A DNA stretch of 64,000 nt from contig MU858076.1 in NCBI GenBank assembly GCA_033297075.1, positions 187,720 through 251,719 of the forward strand, given 5' to 3'. Of this stretch, positions 12,837 to 25,526 are shown piece by piece. Every line of letters begins with the position of its first letter. The stretch's first letter is position 1. A program made the position numbers and the translations under genes. The notes under the pieces are model-generated. The model searched no databases and was not told where the DNA came from. It was given only the letters and a program-made list of their open reading frames with translations. This DNA is from Rhypophila decipiens. Its lineage: Eukaryota; Ascomycota; Sordariomycetes; Sordariales; Naviculisporaceae.

Positions 12837-13278
12837 TTCAATATAGGCGCTATATATCCTAGGAGTAGTTGAATGGATAGCGGCTGGGAGCCACTTTTGG
12901 ATATCATCATCAGTGTCTGATTTCTGGCTATTTTCTATTGTTGATAATCTTATTTACTGGAAAAGTTAGTTTCGGGGGCGGGCTGCCTTGACTCCGTAAT
13001 TAAGCCTGCAAGACCCAGGATATGAGGAACTCGCGACAGATACCGTTCCTAAAGTTTTCGTACCAGCCTACGCGACTGGCGGAATAAGGTATCACCATCC
13101 TAGGCATCATATAGCTTATACACGCGTCGACAAAAGGTTTTATCACGGTCAATTTAGAAACTCGTCGTACCAAGAATAAAATGAGAGCTACCTGGTAGCC
13201 AGAGTAAGAAACTATGCTATCTACTATTCTCAAAGAAGCCCGTGCCTTTATTCCTCTAGCAGTCATCCTGCTTGGGTC
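12837..13278. other. Convergent 3' flank, no gene seen
   Basis: This is a 440-bp spacer between the chitinase stop and the PKS stop, which face each other. It is AT-richer than its neighbours and presumably holds both polyadenylation regions. No gene is visible. Confidence 0.5.
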
Positions 13279-16200
13279 TCAAATAGAATATCTCGCCATC
13301 AGCTTCTTAGCACCTTCTTCTGCCAGAGACATGATATTTCCCGCTCGCATAATCTCCAGCACCGAGATGTCGAGCCCCAGCCGCTGGCGAGACCAATTCC
13401 GCATCTCAATAGCAACAAGTGAGTCAATCCCGAGTGAAGCAAACCCAGTTGTCAAATCCAGCTCTGACTCGGGCTTCATGACAAATGCACAAAGCGCAGA
13501 TCCAATATGCCGTGCGAGCCTGGTCACACCTTCCTTGGTGGTTAGAAGCCCTGGGTTGGCCTCAATCTCAGCCAGAAAGTTGCCGAGTTGATAATTGCTG
13601 TCTCCGGACCTGGAATTCTCACTGTTCAGGCCAATGCTTGCAAGATTGCTTCTGCTTCCTTGCGAGGCAACCCGTGCATCGCGTTTCCAAAACGTTCGGT
13701 TGTTCTGGTCAGCCAGCGGGGCTTGAGACCGAAGCCCTAGGAGCAGCTGCGACGAGCACACGAAGCCGTTTGTATCCTCGTCTCCAGACTGCTTCCTGGA
13801 CTGCTTGATGGAAAGCTCCACTGCGTCAAGAAGCTGCTGTTCGTAAATGGTAAAGGTGTGCCTATCTTTCAATCTGTCGAGCAGGTCCTTCCTCTCACTG
13901 ACATAGCCGACGTCGCCAACTACACCAAGATCAATGACCGAAGCAGGCAATCCCTGGGCCTGTCTGAACTGCACAAATGCGTCAAGGAATGTGTTGGCGG
14001 CGCGTAGTTGGCCTGGCCTTGCTGACCGAGAATCCCACTGCTCGAACTGAAAAGCACAAAGAAATCAAGCGGCCAAGAAGATTGCTCCAGCAGCACGCTG
14101 TGTAGGTTCCATGCGCCCAGTACTTTCGGCCTCATGGCTGATTCCCAGGCGTCGAAGGGCATCTCGGCAAACAGGCTGTCCTGCAAGACCATGGCCAGGT
14201 GGAGTACCCCGGCAATGGGTAACCGAGCTAGCTGTGCTCACAGCCCTGGATATGTCTTGCATGCTGGACACGCTCCCTGAGACGACCTGGACAGTGCAAC
14301 CTAAATGGCCCAGCTCATGAATCAGGGACTTGTGCTCCGGTCTATTGCCGTCACCTCGTGTTATAAAGACGAGGTTCTTGGCCCCATGCTCCGCCATCCA
14401 GACTGCTATCGATCTTCCCAAACCCCCTAGACCACCAGCTAGTAGATACGATGCATCATCCCGTAGCGTGAACTCATTCCGTACTGAGGTAGCACTGAGT
14501 TCAGATGGGTCCTGGGGCATTGCCACAACCAGCTTGCCGATATGCTGTCCTTTCTGCATCGTTCGGATCGCATTGGGCATATCTGCGGCGTCCAGCAGCC
14601 TAATGGGGCGGATGGGCTGAATATCCCCGTCCACATAGAGTTTGACCAACCGGTTAAGAATATCTTTCACCTTGCCGGGTCGTTTGCTCCGGAGGGGACC
14701 CAGGTCAACACCAAAAAAGGAACGATTATCCTCAAAGTGGTCCATGGCCAACCGTCCCCGATCGATAAAGTCCCGCTTGCCAAGCTCAATCATGGATCCA
14801 AACTCGGCCACACATTGCCACGAAGCATGCAGTAACTCCCCCGAGAGAGAGTTGAGCACAACATCAACCCCCTTGTCGCCCGTCTCCCCCATGACACCGC
14901 CGAGGAAGCCGGCATCTCTAGAGCAGAAGATATGACGACGAGGAATGCCATAGTGCGTCATGAGGAACTCTACCTTTTCTTCATTCCCGACCGTAGCGAA
15001 AACCTCTGCATCCAGCTGCAACCCGACAGCGCGGCAGATATTCAGGGCAGCTATACCCACCCCGCCACAGGCCGAGTGGATGAGAATACTCTGCCCCTTT
15101 TCCAGTCTGGCCAGATCAAGTAAACTGTAAATGACAGTGGCATACACAGCTGGCATGCAGGCAGCTTCCTCGAATGTCAGGCCATCAGGTATCTTGACGC
15201 AGTAAGACGACAATGTTGTTGTAACAGTGGCGTAGGCATCGTCGGCAATGCCCATGACCCTATCGCCGACTGTGAACTCGTCTACTTTTGTCCCAACAGC
15301 CGTGACAATACCTGCGCAGTCGATACCAAATCCGTCGGAACGATTCTTGACCATTCCCAGGGCAATCATACTGTCTTTGAAGTTCATCCCCACAGCTTTA
15401 ACCTCGATGGAAACTGCCAATGGGTCCAAGTCTTCGGCTCTCAGGCGCGGCCTTTCCACCCACTGCATCGAGTTTAGAATGCCCTTCCTGCCCATCTCTA
15501 CTCGCAGTCTCGTGTCCCGCAGGTCGCTCGTGTGATGACCCCTCGCCAGCTCCTGGCCGACTGAGACGGCGCAGACTCGAGGGATGTAGACACAGCCCTT
15601 GAAATAAGCAAACTCGTAATCCGGGTCAGACCGATCATCGGCTCAGCCGACGTTGTTCTGCCGAGCTTGCTGTAGACTTGCCAAATAACGTCCCGAGCCT
15701 TGGAAGATGTCCACTCATCCATCTCTAAGCTTACGAGGGCAGTTCCTAGTTCGCTTCGGAGCACACGGAGGAGGCCGAGAATAGTTGCGTACTGCGGTGT
15801 TGACTCGCAGTGGACCTGGCACGGCCGGGTGAGCCACAGGAGGAACTGGCTCCCCTTCACGTCACGAGTAGTATTATTGGATTCGGAAGCACCGGACAAG
15901 TTTGAGAAGAATGCTTGCAATTGCTGGTACTGCGCTGCTGTCATGTTCTCGAGGACTGAGAGGCCTTCCAGATCTAGGATTGAAAGGATTGGCTTCGTGG
16001 GGTCATATGCGTTGTTGAGATTGATGAACTCGACGCTAAGACCTTGCTCTTGAAATGTTGTCGACATATCAGACGCAATCTGTCCGTTCGGGTCTCGGGA
16101 GAGTATCTGAACAGTATCATGTCCCGGCCAAGTAAAGACGTCGGCACTTGGTGTAGCAATGATGGTGCAGATGGCTCTCATAGAGGGCATAGCATGATCA

Positions 16201-19200
16201 TGAACGGCAGTCATCTCAGAAAGGCAGAAACCAGCATCAGCAAGCTCGGCTGTCCATCGATCGGTAGGGATATACGGCTCCTGGCTTCGGCCGTCAGCCT
16301 CGCCAAGCCACCATCCCGGTAGACCGCCCATGATAAAGTTTGACCACTTGATTGTCGGACATAGCTCCTGCAGCAACAGGCGCCCATCGGGACGCAAGAG
16401 CTTTCGCACGTTGACCAGAGTATCGCGCAGGCTCGGCGTGGCATGCAAGACATTGGCAGCGATAATCAAGTCAAATGATGCAGCCTCGAACCCCTGCTGC
16501 ATTGGATCACACGAGATGTCCAGCGTCTTGAACTCGACGCACTTGACATGCTTGAACCGCTCCCTAGCGGCCGGGAAAAACGCAGCCGAGATGTCCGAGA
16601 AGGTATAACTGTCATACGACGTCAGGCCAGCAAGGATGGAATCGGTTGTACCACCTGTTCCTGCGCCAATCTCAAGAACACGCAGTCGTGGTGAGCGATG
16701 GGTGAGAAGTCGCAGGAACCCGGTGTAGTCCCATTGGCCAACCCAGTTGTACAGCTTGGTCAGACCGTCGTCCCTGCGCAAGACTTCAAGCGCTTCTATC
16801 TCGCCGCTAAATATCAGGCGTGTGGAGCTGTAGATCCGGCAGACTAGATCACTCAGCGGGGCATAGGATGTAGCGGCCAGGGCGTGTGCATAGTCCAAGA
16901 TAGCTTCGCGCCTACCGCTGGGCGAGAGCTCGGTCAGATGCTGGAACTCTTCCTCACTGACATGTGCATAGCGTCCTTCAGCAATGGTCTTGTCGGCATG
17001 GTCCTGAATCCAGGACTGGAATTTGATGAGATGTTGTGGTAACTCTGTGGTGCGAACCGGCGTTTTCTGGAGAAGCTCTGCGGCTTCTAGACAACAGAGC
17101 ATGAGAAGCTTTTGAAGCGGCGGCAGTACAGCCTCGCGAGAGGCTGTCTCGGTGTAATGTAACAGATTGGCGACATCTGTGGCAGAGCAGAGATCAATAT
17201 CTCGCTGCCAGTATAGGCGAGAGCCGCCGTGGCAGTCGGCAACGGACTGCTCATCAAGCCCGTTGTCAAGGGGTGTCACCTGGACGCCGTTCACCCGTAA
17301 AAACACGTCGTTGGTAACTTGATTTACAGCCATGCAATCTCCCACAAATTCGAAATCTCTGACGCTGTCAGTGTTGTTGCTCGATCGGACAGTCGCACTG
17401 GCAGTTGCTCCATCGGTGGCGTGAACTCCCCGATCGTTATTACTGAAGAATGCTTCTAGGATGTAAGTGGGGACGCCCTTGGTCTGAAGTTTACGGGGCT
17501 GGCCCCTTGACAATGCAACGGTGAACAACTGTAGACACGAGTCTATTACTGTCGGGTGGACAAAGTATGAATTGTCGCTAGTCGTGTTAACTGATTGTTG
17601 AAGACCTGAATTCGAGCGCAGCCGCGCAACGGCAGCATTCTGCACTGGGCTCGCTGTAATGTCACCCAGTTGTTGAAAGTGTGGCCCGTAGTGCAGGCCC
17701 ACGGTGCTCATTGCCTTGTACCACTTTTCCGAGCTGACTTGTCTAGGATGGGATTGGACCTCGGGGGTGGTCTTTCCAGTTGTTGACCCAGCCGTTCGAA
17801 CCTGACCAAAACAGTGCTTTATCCAGTTTGAATCCCCGGTTTGGCCTTGGCTGCCACACGAAGAGACGGTAAAATCGTACCAAGCAGAGTCAAGGGCGGC
17901 GGTAAGTTGATGGGCTCTCATCGTCAGGACTATCTCGGTGGCCTCTGAGGTGAGGATGAGAGCGCTGACGAGGTGGACCTGACGCAGCGAAACGGTATCG
18001 GCAGTCCCACCGGACAACTGCCGAACTGCCTCGGTAGCCATGGCGAGATAGCCAGCTGCGGGAAAGACGATATCCTTGCCGACCCTGTGGTCACGACACC
18101 AGGGCACAGTGTCCAGCCGGAACAGGTTGCGCCAGCTAGGCTCTAGCCCACTCAAGCCCACAATGCGAGAACCGAGCAGTTCGTGGTGCGGAAACTTTGG
18201 CATTCTACTCTCGTACGATAGCCGGGTCTCGTGCCAATACCTGGCATCGCGGTTCCAAGGGTAAGTTGGTAGGTCAGTCAAGACCCGTCCTCCTTGAGGG
18301 TTCAGTGCATCAAATCGTATGTGATGACCTTGGCAGAAGAGGTGGCCGACCGTGGTAAGCAAAGCCTTTGTGTCGTCGCTCCCACGGCACAAGGTAGCCA
18401 AGTAGCTCACATGTTCGGCTGCGCCCAGGTCTTGGACGATCTGACGAATGGGACCAGACAGGGCCGAATGGGGTCCGATTTCAACCAGGACGGTCTTGTT
18501 GGAGCGCCGGTGGGAAATCAGTTCTTTGAGACTGGTGTTGAAACGAACAGGGGACTCTAGATTTGTTCTCCAGTATCGGGCATCTAGCTTCGTAGACGTG
18601 TCGATATTGGTGCCCGTGACGGTTGAGAAGAAAGGTATGAACGGGTCATCATATTTGGATATATGAGGACGGAGAAGCTGCTCGTATTGTTCTCCAAGCT
18701 CCTCCATGTGATGGGAATGGTAGGCCATATCCACCTTGAGCATCCTTGCAAAAACGCTTGGATGCTCAGCTTGAACGATCTTGAGGACGTCAAGAACCTT
18801 GTCCTTGTCTCCTGATATGGTGGTGCTGGACGGACTGTTTTCACAAGCAACCGTCACACCACCAACAGCAAATAGGAATTTCTGAACGTGCTCTGATCCC
18901 AAGCCAATGGCAGCCATGCCACCGACCTTTGTCGCGCTCCCAAGAGCGGTTACCTTTCCACGCAGGTAAGCACAGATGATGGCCTCATGCATCGTCATGG
19001 CGCCGCACGCATATGCGGCTGCTATTTCGCCACTCGAGTGTCCAATGACGGCGACAGGGGAGATTCCCCATCGCCGAAGAAGGTTCACAATCACAACTTG
19101 GATGGCGGCACAAAGCGGCTGTGAGAGCTCTGCTTTGTGGACATGGCTAGTCTCCTCTGGTCGTCCAAGCTCGTCAGCCAGAGTCCAGCCAGGGGACAAA

Positions 19201-21398
19201 TCCGGGCCCAGAGAAGAAAGGGAGTCGTCCATCGCGGCGAGGTCGTCCATTGGTGAGGGATAATCCCTGATGAGATTTGCTGCCATAGTGGCCCACTGGG
19301 CTCCTTGGCCGGTAAACACGAAGGCCACTTCTGGCACCGGTGAAGTGACTTTGCATGGTGCTGACACCGTGATAGCGGCACTTTCTGCTTCTGACGAGCT
19401 TGCTAGAGCGAACGCTCGATGGGCGAGATGTTCTCTTCTCATTCCCAGGGTATAGGCGACATCGTCAAGTGTACCGGGATGTTCTGCAATGTACTCTCGG
19501 TGGTCCTCAATATGCTGTTTCAGAGAGTTGGGATGGTTGGCCGTAAATACCAGCAGCGTGGTATCAATGACCGGCAGGCTTGCGTATATCGAATGCAGTC
19601 GGCCATCTCCACCCGCAGCTGGCAGTCCGAAGGAAGCAGCCGAGTCGATGATGGCATGTGCATTGGCTCCCCCAACCCCGAATGAGTTGATGCTCACACG
19701 CTCGCGGCGGTCTTTGGGCCAAGGGATCAGATCCGTTGGGACTCGAAGTTTACCTTGATCGAACGGGACTGTTATTTAGAAAAAGTTTTTCTTCTGTCAG
19801 CAGTTATGGATCCAGTGTGTCTAAGCAGAAATCGTTTGCAATGGAGGGACGTACTATTCGGGTTGGGTTTGTCAAACTTGATATTGGGCGGTATAGCCTT
19901 TCTTTCGAGTGCCAAGACACATTTGATCAAAGACGTGAGTCCAGCTGCTCCTTCGGAATGACCCATGTTCGGCTATAGGTAGCAGATAAGGGTTAACGTT
20001 GACCCAATTGACAGCAGAAGTGATATGTCCTGACGACCGGTGATGACTGACCTTGACAGAACCAATATACACGCCGCCATGCTCGCCAAAGATGTTTGCC
20101 ACGGCTGTAGTTTCCATCGGGTCTCCGCTTGAAGTCCCGGTGGCGTGACATTCAAAAAAGGCCGTATTGCCAATTTCGTGGTCGAGGCCGGCGTCACGGT
20201 AACAAGACCTGATCAGTGCCTCATGGGCCGCGGAACTTGGTCTTGTAATGCCGGGTGTCTTTCCATCGCTGTTGACTGCGGTCGTGCGTAGAATGGCTCG
20301 GACAGGGTTGCCGTCTCTCAAAGCATCGTCTAGACGCTTGACAAAGACCATGTTGACTGCCTCGGCTCGAGCGTATCCGTCGGCGTCGGCATCAAACGCC
20401 TTGGACGAAGCATCCACGCTCAGGGCTCCAGTGGCATACATGCGCTTGGTTTCTTTTACAGAAGGCAGTGTTTTAGGATTTGATCTTTATTCGTTGTTAA
20501 GCGAGATGGGTATGCTTACTGGATGGGCTGAGATTTAAGCTCGCTCCCCCAACGAGGGCCGATGATGCTTGACCAATCTGGACGGCTTGGCAGGCGAGGT
20601 GCAGAGCGTATAGAGACGCAGAACAGGCGGTTCGTACCGTCAGGCTGGATGCGACACATAAACTCAGTCAGAAATCTTCAGTCAAAGTACGGGGTAGAAA
20701 GTCATTCCTTACCTAGGCCCAGAAAGGTTGTACTCGTACGAGATCCTGTTGGAAAGGAAACAGTCGCTAGAGCCCAGAACAGTGTACAGATGGACGTCTT
20801 GAGTATCCTGGCTCTGCATTTCGTTCCAATCCTCGCCGAAGCTGCCGATATATACCGCGATCTGCTTACCACGCCAAGCGGTCTCCCCAGCATTCTCGAA
20901 GCACTCCCTGGAAGTAGTATTAGTCATGCGAATCCGATATTAGTTGACTTGGAAGAAAGCCAATGCTCACCTCGCAAGTTCGAGGAGAAGGCGTTGCTGT
21001 GGGTCAGTTCTCTCCACCTCGGATCTGGTCATGGAGAAAAGGGAGCCATCAAAGGTGGAAATTTCAGAATTGCTGAGCATATATCCGTGAGTGGTCCACT
21101 GCGCTCCATCTTGGTCACCGGCGTTGGGTGCGCAGGTAACATCACGCCGGTCCGGTGGAATAGGTGCTCGTGCGTCTCGCTTGTTGACGAGCAAATCCCA
21201 GAACCCATCGCCGGTCTTGATGTTTCCAGGGAGACGCATAGCCATGCCACAGATGGCGAGAGGAACAGGGGTCCGGCATGTCTCTCCTGACACAGAATTG
21301 GGTCCATTGCTAAGGCATGGCGTATCACCAGCCATCATCACGGCGGGGACTTTGGTGTCAGCCGGTGTGTTATGGTTGTCATGACGCGTATCAGTCAT
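13279..21398 (-). CDS. Highly reducing type I polyketide synthase (KS-AT-DH-MT-ER-KR-ACP), with three frame breaks
   Basis: Six exons on the minus strand: 21398-20971, 20907-20713, 20644-20520, 20452-20052, 19972-19855 and 19768-13279. KS: catalytic Cys in the motif TACSAS (exon 3), His in [12 protein letters not shown] and [19 protein letters not shown] near 19,040. [12 protein letters not shown] near 18,090, with partner Asp in [23 protein letters not shown] near 16,680. [14 protein letters not shown] near 15,080. [11 protein letters not shown] near 14,430. ACP: LGIDSL near 13,430 with the Ser for phosphopantetheine. It should build a reduced, possibly C-methylated polyketide chain and has no release domain. 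In the last exon the domain frame shifts at about 15,640, 14,215 and 14,000. With those shifts allowed, the total is a multiple of three at about 2,586 residues, which is normal for the class. As written the gene would stop at 15,498, after the MT domain. The choice is decay or assembly error. Confidence 0.9.
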
Positions 21399-22518
21399 CT
21401 TGAGTTGGACTTAGGTTCACCGTGGGCAGTTAAGATCTAGGACTAAGCTTTGATAAAGACGAGCGAGACTTTGAGCAGCGAGAAGATAGAGAAGAAATGC
21501 CCGATGAACACAGCCATGCGAATCTCTGTAGATATACTCTCTCTTTGCAATTCGTTTAGAACTTTAGATGTCCCATCCTCTCAGTCCCTTTTCCCTCGTT
21601 CTTGGTACCCTGACGGCTGGTGTTAAGTGCTGTCTAAAACGTCCTTTCCAGCTCTGGTCACAATCGTATTGGCCGACCCAGCCGTTCCATATCTAATGCT
21701 GTTTGAAAAGATGTGATAATTAGCAGAATGTACCAACGAAATAAAAATTAAATTCATCAATTCGTGAACCGGGACTTTTGAAACCCCCAACACGGGTCCT
21801 CTCGACGTGACTGGCCCAGAAAACCAGCATCTAACTTCAATATTGCCTTGCTGGCGCAGTCGACGATCGTAAAGTTCTGCGCCGGGTGTGATGAGCATAC
21901 ATCTTGTGCCTCATCGGTCCGTGGTCCTTTTTGGACGGATGATTGTCGCTTGTGATAACCTTTGGGTTACAGAGATGGTTACCTGTGGCTCTTTATTGGT
22001 TTCAGCTTCCATCTCGGTGTAGGTAACCATCCACATGCCCTGGAAAACAAGGAAGGTGTGTAAGAATCAGAAGCCGAGCCCGCCAACAGGAAGAGTTGAT
22101 CACGAAATACAACCCTATCGCGGAGCCTGTCCAGTCCGAACATACTCTAGGACCTCCCCAGCCACTGAGATGATCACTCATGCTACCTGTGAGCGATGTA
22201 CATGCGAAGGGTCTTGATTTGTTGTATAAAGTACTAATTATGCAGATGCTCTGAAATATGAAACTATCCGAGCATGTGGGTGAACATGCATCTAATATTC
22301 AACATTACCCCGTCTATATGTATATATTGAGTGATGCTTGTTGATATGTAATTACATGTATGCAAACCTCTACTAACCGATTACCCCCCTCCCCGAGCAA
22401 GCCGGTCCTCGTTTGTTGGTCCAGCGTACCAAGCACCCCCTAAAACTCAGAACCGCTGCAATAATTCCACACATCCTACCTTCCCCCTTTCTTCTGTCTT
22501 CCAAGCGAGCCTATCGAG
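21399..22518. promoter_or_regulatory. Shared divergent promoter region, PKS and P450
   Basis: A 1.1-kb region lies between the PKS start (minus) and the P450 start (plus), with no supported gene inside. A TATA-like TATAAAG occurs at about 22,225 and a pyrimidine-rich leader (CCTTCCCCCTTTCTTCTGTC) runs just upstream of the P450 ATG. Divergent placement fits joint control of the two biosynthetic genes. No pathway-specific regulator gene is adjacent. Confidence 0.5.
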
Positions 22519-24193
22519 ATGACTGAGGCAACGATTCCAATTCCAGGCCCCATGGCCTTGCCGCTCATCGGTAACCTGCGGGACATCGACATCAACAACT
22601 CGATTCAAAGCTTCGAGAAGCTATCCGAGACGTATGGGCCAATTTTCCGGTTGTGGCTCGGGGGCTCCGAACGCATCATAGTATGCAACTATCAGCTCGC
22701 CAACGAGCTGTATACACGCAGCGAATTTCACAAAAAGGTTACGGGAACCACTGAGAACCTCGCCAAAGTCATCCCTAGAGGAATTCTGACGGCCTACCAT
22801 GGAGACGCGAGCTGGGCTTCGTCCCGCAGAACTCTCAACCCAGCCTTCACCAAAGGAGCGATCAAAGAGATGTTCCCCGGTGAGTTGTCATCTACACTTA
22901 GAACGGGACAAAGCGTTGATAACCGCTCTGTAGAGATGCTTGATATCGCTTCGCAGCTTGTTCTCCGATGGGCCAGGTTTGGAGGCGAAGAGAGCATTGA
23001 CGCCCAGGATAGCTTCACGCGATTGAGTATGGATACAATTGCTCTGTACGTCATGATATTTAACCTCACATCCCCGCTGCTCTAACATCAATCAGCTGCT
23101 CGATGGGTACCAGATTCAACTCCTTTTACCGACACGATCAACACCCCTTTGTCCAGAGCTTTGGAGCCATCTTTGAGGAGGTCGCACGACGATCCAACCG
23201 ACCAGAATGGTACACGGCCATGATGCGCGAAGCCAACAGGAAACACGACGAGAATGTCCAGTTCGTGCAGCAGTTCTGTCGTGACCTTGTCGAAGAACGT
23301 CGCGCCAATCCTACTGCCAAGAATGACATCTTCAACGGTCTGGTGGGCCGACGTGATCCTGTCACCGGAGAAGAGCTGGACCCCGACGTTATTGTCGATA
23401 ACATGATTACCTTTCTCTTCGCTGGTATGTATTTCTTTTCCCGTCAACACTAGCCGTCATCACTAGACTGACTGTGAGCCGTACAGGCCATGACACGACT
23501 TCTGGATTACTGTCGTTTCTCGTATACCACATGATCAAACACCCAGATGCGTGTGCCAAGTTGCAGGAAGAGGTCGACCGAGTTCTTGGAAAACAGGGGG
23601 GGTCACGGTTGACCAGTTGAACCATCTGGCATACACTAGGGCTTGCCTGCGAGAGACGCTGCGACTCGAGCCTCCCTCTCCAGGCTCAGTACTTGCGCCC
23701 TTCATTGACGAAAATGATCATGTCACAATTGGAGGAGGCAAGTATATGATTCGAGGCGGTCAGACGACGGTTGTCGTATTTTCCAGACTCCATCGAGATC
23801 CCGAGACGTTCGGCCCTGACGCCAACGAGTTCAAACCCGAGAGAATGCTGGATGACAAGTTCAAGAAACTGCCAAAGAACGCCTGGAAGGCGTTTGGGCA
23901 CGCCCCGAGAAATTGCATCGGTCAGTACTATTCACTATCCCTCTTCTTTGGAAGCCATCACTAAGTGCCCCCTTGACACAACTTTAGGGAACGAGTTTGC
24001 CATGCAGTCAGCAACACTGGTTACGGCTCTACTGTTCCACACCTTCGACTTTGAACTTGTCGACCCGGAGTACACATTGCACTATCAACCCTCCATCCAC
24101 CGCAAGGCCAAGGACTTGCTTATACGCGCCAAGTTGCGTCCCCATGTTGACATCCTCGCACTCCAGCGAGACTTGAGCACTTCGACCAGGTAG
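22519..24193 (+). CDS. Cytochrome P450, CYP505-like heme domain, one frame break
   Basis: Four exons: 22519-23045, 23096-23424, 23487-23920 and 23988-24193. The N-terminus PIPGPMALPLIGNLRDID has no membrane anchor and resembles the heme domain of the self-sufficient CYP505/CYP102 class, but the gene ends after that domain with no reductase fused. The I-helix oxygen motif GHDTTSG, the ExxR (ETLR) and the heme loop FGHAPRNCIG with Cys ligand are present. The usual Gly of FxxGxRxCxG is Ala here. A run of seven G at 23596-23602 puts the two halves of exon 3 in different frames. One more base would give 498 residues with all motifs in frame. It probably oxidises the neighbouring PKS product and would need a separate reductase. 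If the break is real, the gene is dead. Confidence 0.88.
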
Positions 24194-25526
24194 TAGGAGT
24201 CAACTGTTATGGTGTAAGAGATTATTACTTCTTGGTCAATGGCTCAGTGTGACGTTGTCTCTACCTCTTTATGTGATACGGCCGTATTCTCTTTTAAGAA
24301 TATCAGTTATTATGAAATGTTTTATTCCGCAGCTTTGGTGAAATAAGTGACAGCCCGTCTAGCGTTCCGTGCATTGCCGTTCTTCTGTCCACATCAAATA
24401 GACGCATTGCAAAAATCCGCCATTTGCTATCTCTTACGAGCAGGAGCGCCTCTGACGCACATCGAAACTCAATCTACTGACTTCCAGTCGAGGAAAAGAT
24501 CGACAGAAAATGAAACAGAAAGGATGCTCATTATGCCAACAGATTGGATACCCTACAGTATATAAAGTGTGAACCAGGACCAAGGAACACATCATATGCC
24601 AACGAGCCGCTGTTACATTCCCAGAAAGCAAAGCACCAACGACCCGCCGTCGCATATCATGAAAACCAACAGGTTTATCAACTGAACAACAACAGAACAT
24701 GGACACAACACCAACAGCCACCAACAGCCCGCAGTTGCGGTTGTGATTCCATACAAATCAAGTTAATCAACAGATAGCGATAACCAGAAGTTGCATCAGG
24801 AAAGTTCTTGCGTTCTCTGAGTCCAATAAGGTCTCAGTCCGAGGGATCTACATCTGGTCACGGAAGAGCCTGGATGGGGGCCAAAAGTCTGGCGACGTTC
24901 TCGGTGTGGAACTCGGAGACGGTACTAGTATACCAAACTTGAAGCCAATGGTCGCCAAGTTTTGACCCAGCAGATGTACCGATCCCAAATGGTACTGCCC
25001 AGATAACGGCCCGTTCCGCTTGTCGAGCCAGAGAGGTCTTACGTGTACATGGATGATGGTAATACAAAGAACATTATCCGTACTACCTTCCTGCTTCGGA
25101 TATATCTTCGTCCAACTGTGTTGTCGGCACAAGTACTGCGCCGCTTAAACAATGTGGATGCCGACATTGAAAGGATGACTGGTTCGCAAGATGCTCGCGT
25201 TACCTAATAGTCCAGATTAACAAGCACACGAATTTCCACACAAATCACAGAAAGACCAGGCATATTTTGCAGTACGGGAAGATGGCTTAAATGACATCCT
25301 TGCCGAGCCCCGCTTTGCTGATCTCCAACCGCTCACACGCGTATACCCGTTTCCCCGACTAACCGTCTAATTGCATACCCATTCATAATATGACACTTCG
25401 ACCAGGAATATCGTAAACAGTTCAAGTCAACAAACTCGAACCAAGTCGAGCCAGTAATTAAATTGCCGGATCCAATGATTACTTGAGCTGAACTAACTTG
25501 CCTCGTTAAAACGATGACCACTAATC
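24194..25526. other. Intergenic, no gene seen
   Basis: This 1.3-kb spacer separates the convergent P450 and MFS genes. It holds no frame above about 95 codons and no motif I recognise. An A/C-rich stretch near 24,600-24,730 gives spurious Gln/Asn/Thr-rich frames. Confidence 0.5.

Noticed and set aside
15661..15740. Possible intron (GTAAGC donor near 15,730) to explain the first PKS frame break
   Set aside because: It would remove the conserved LVSLEMDEW segment that HR-PKSs have here, so it is unlikely to be spliced.
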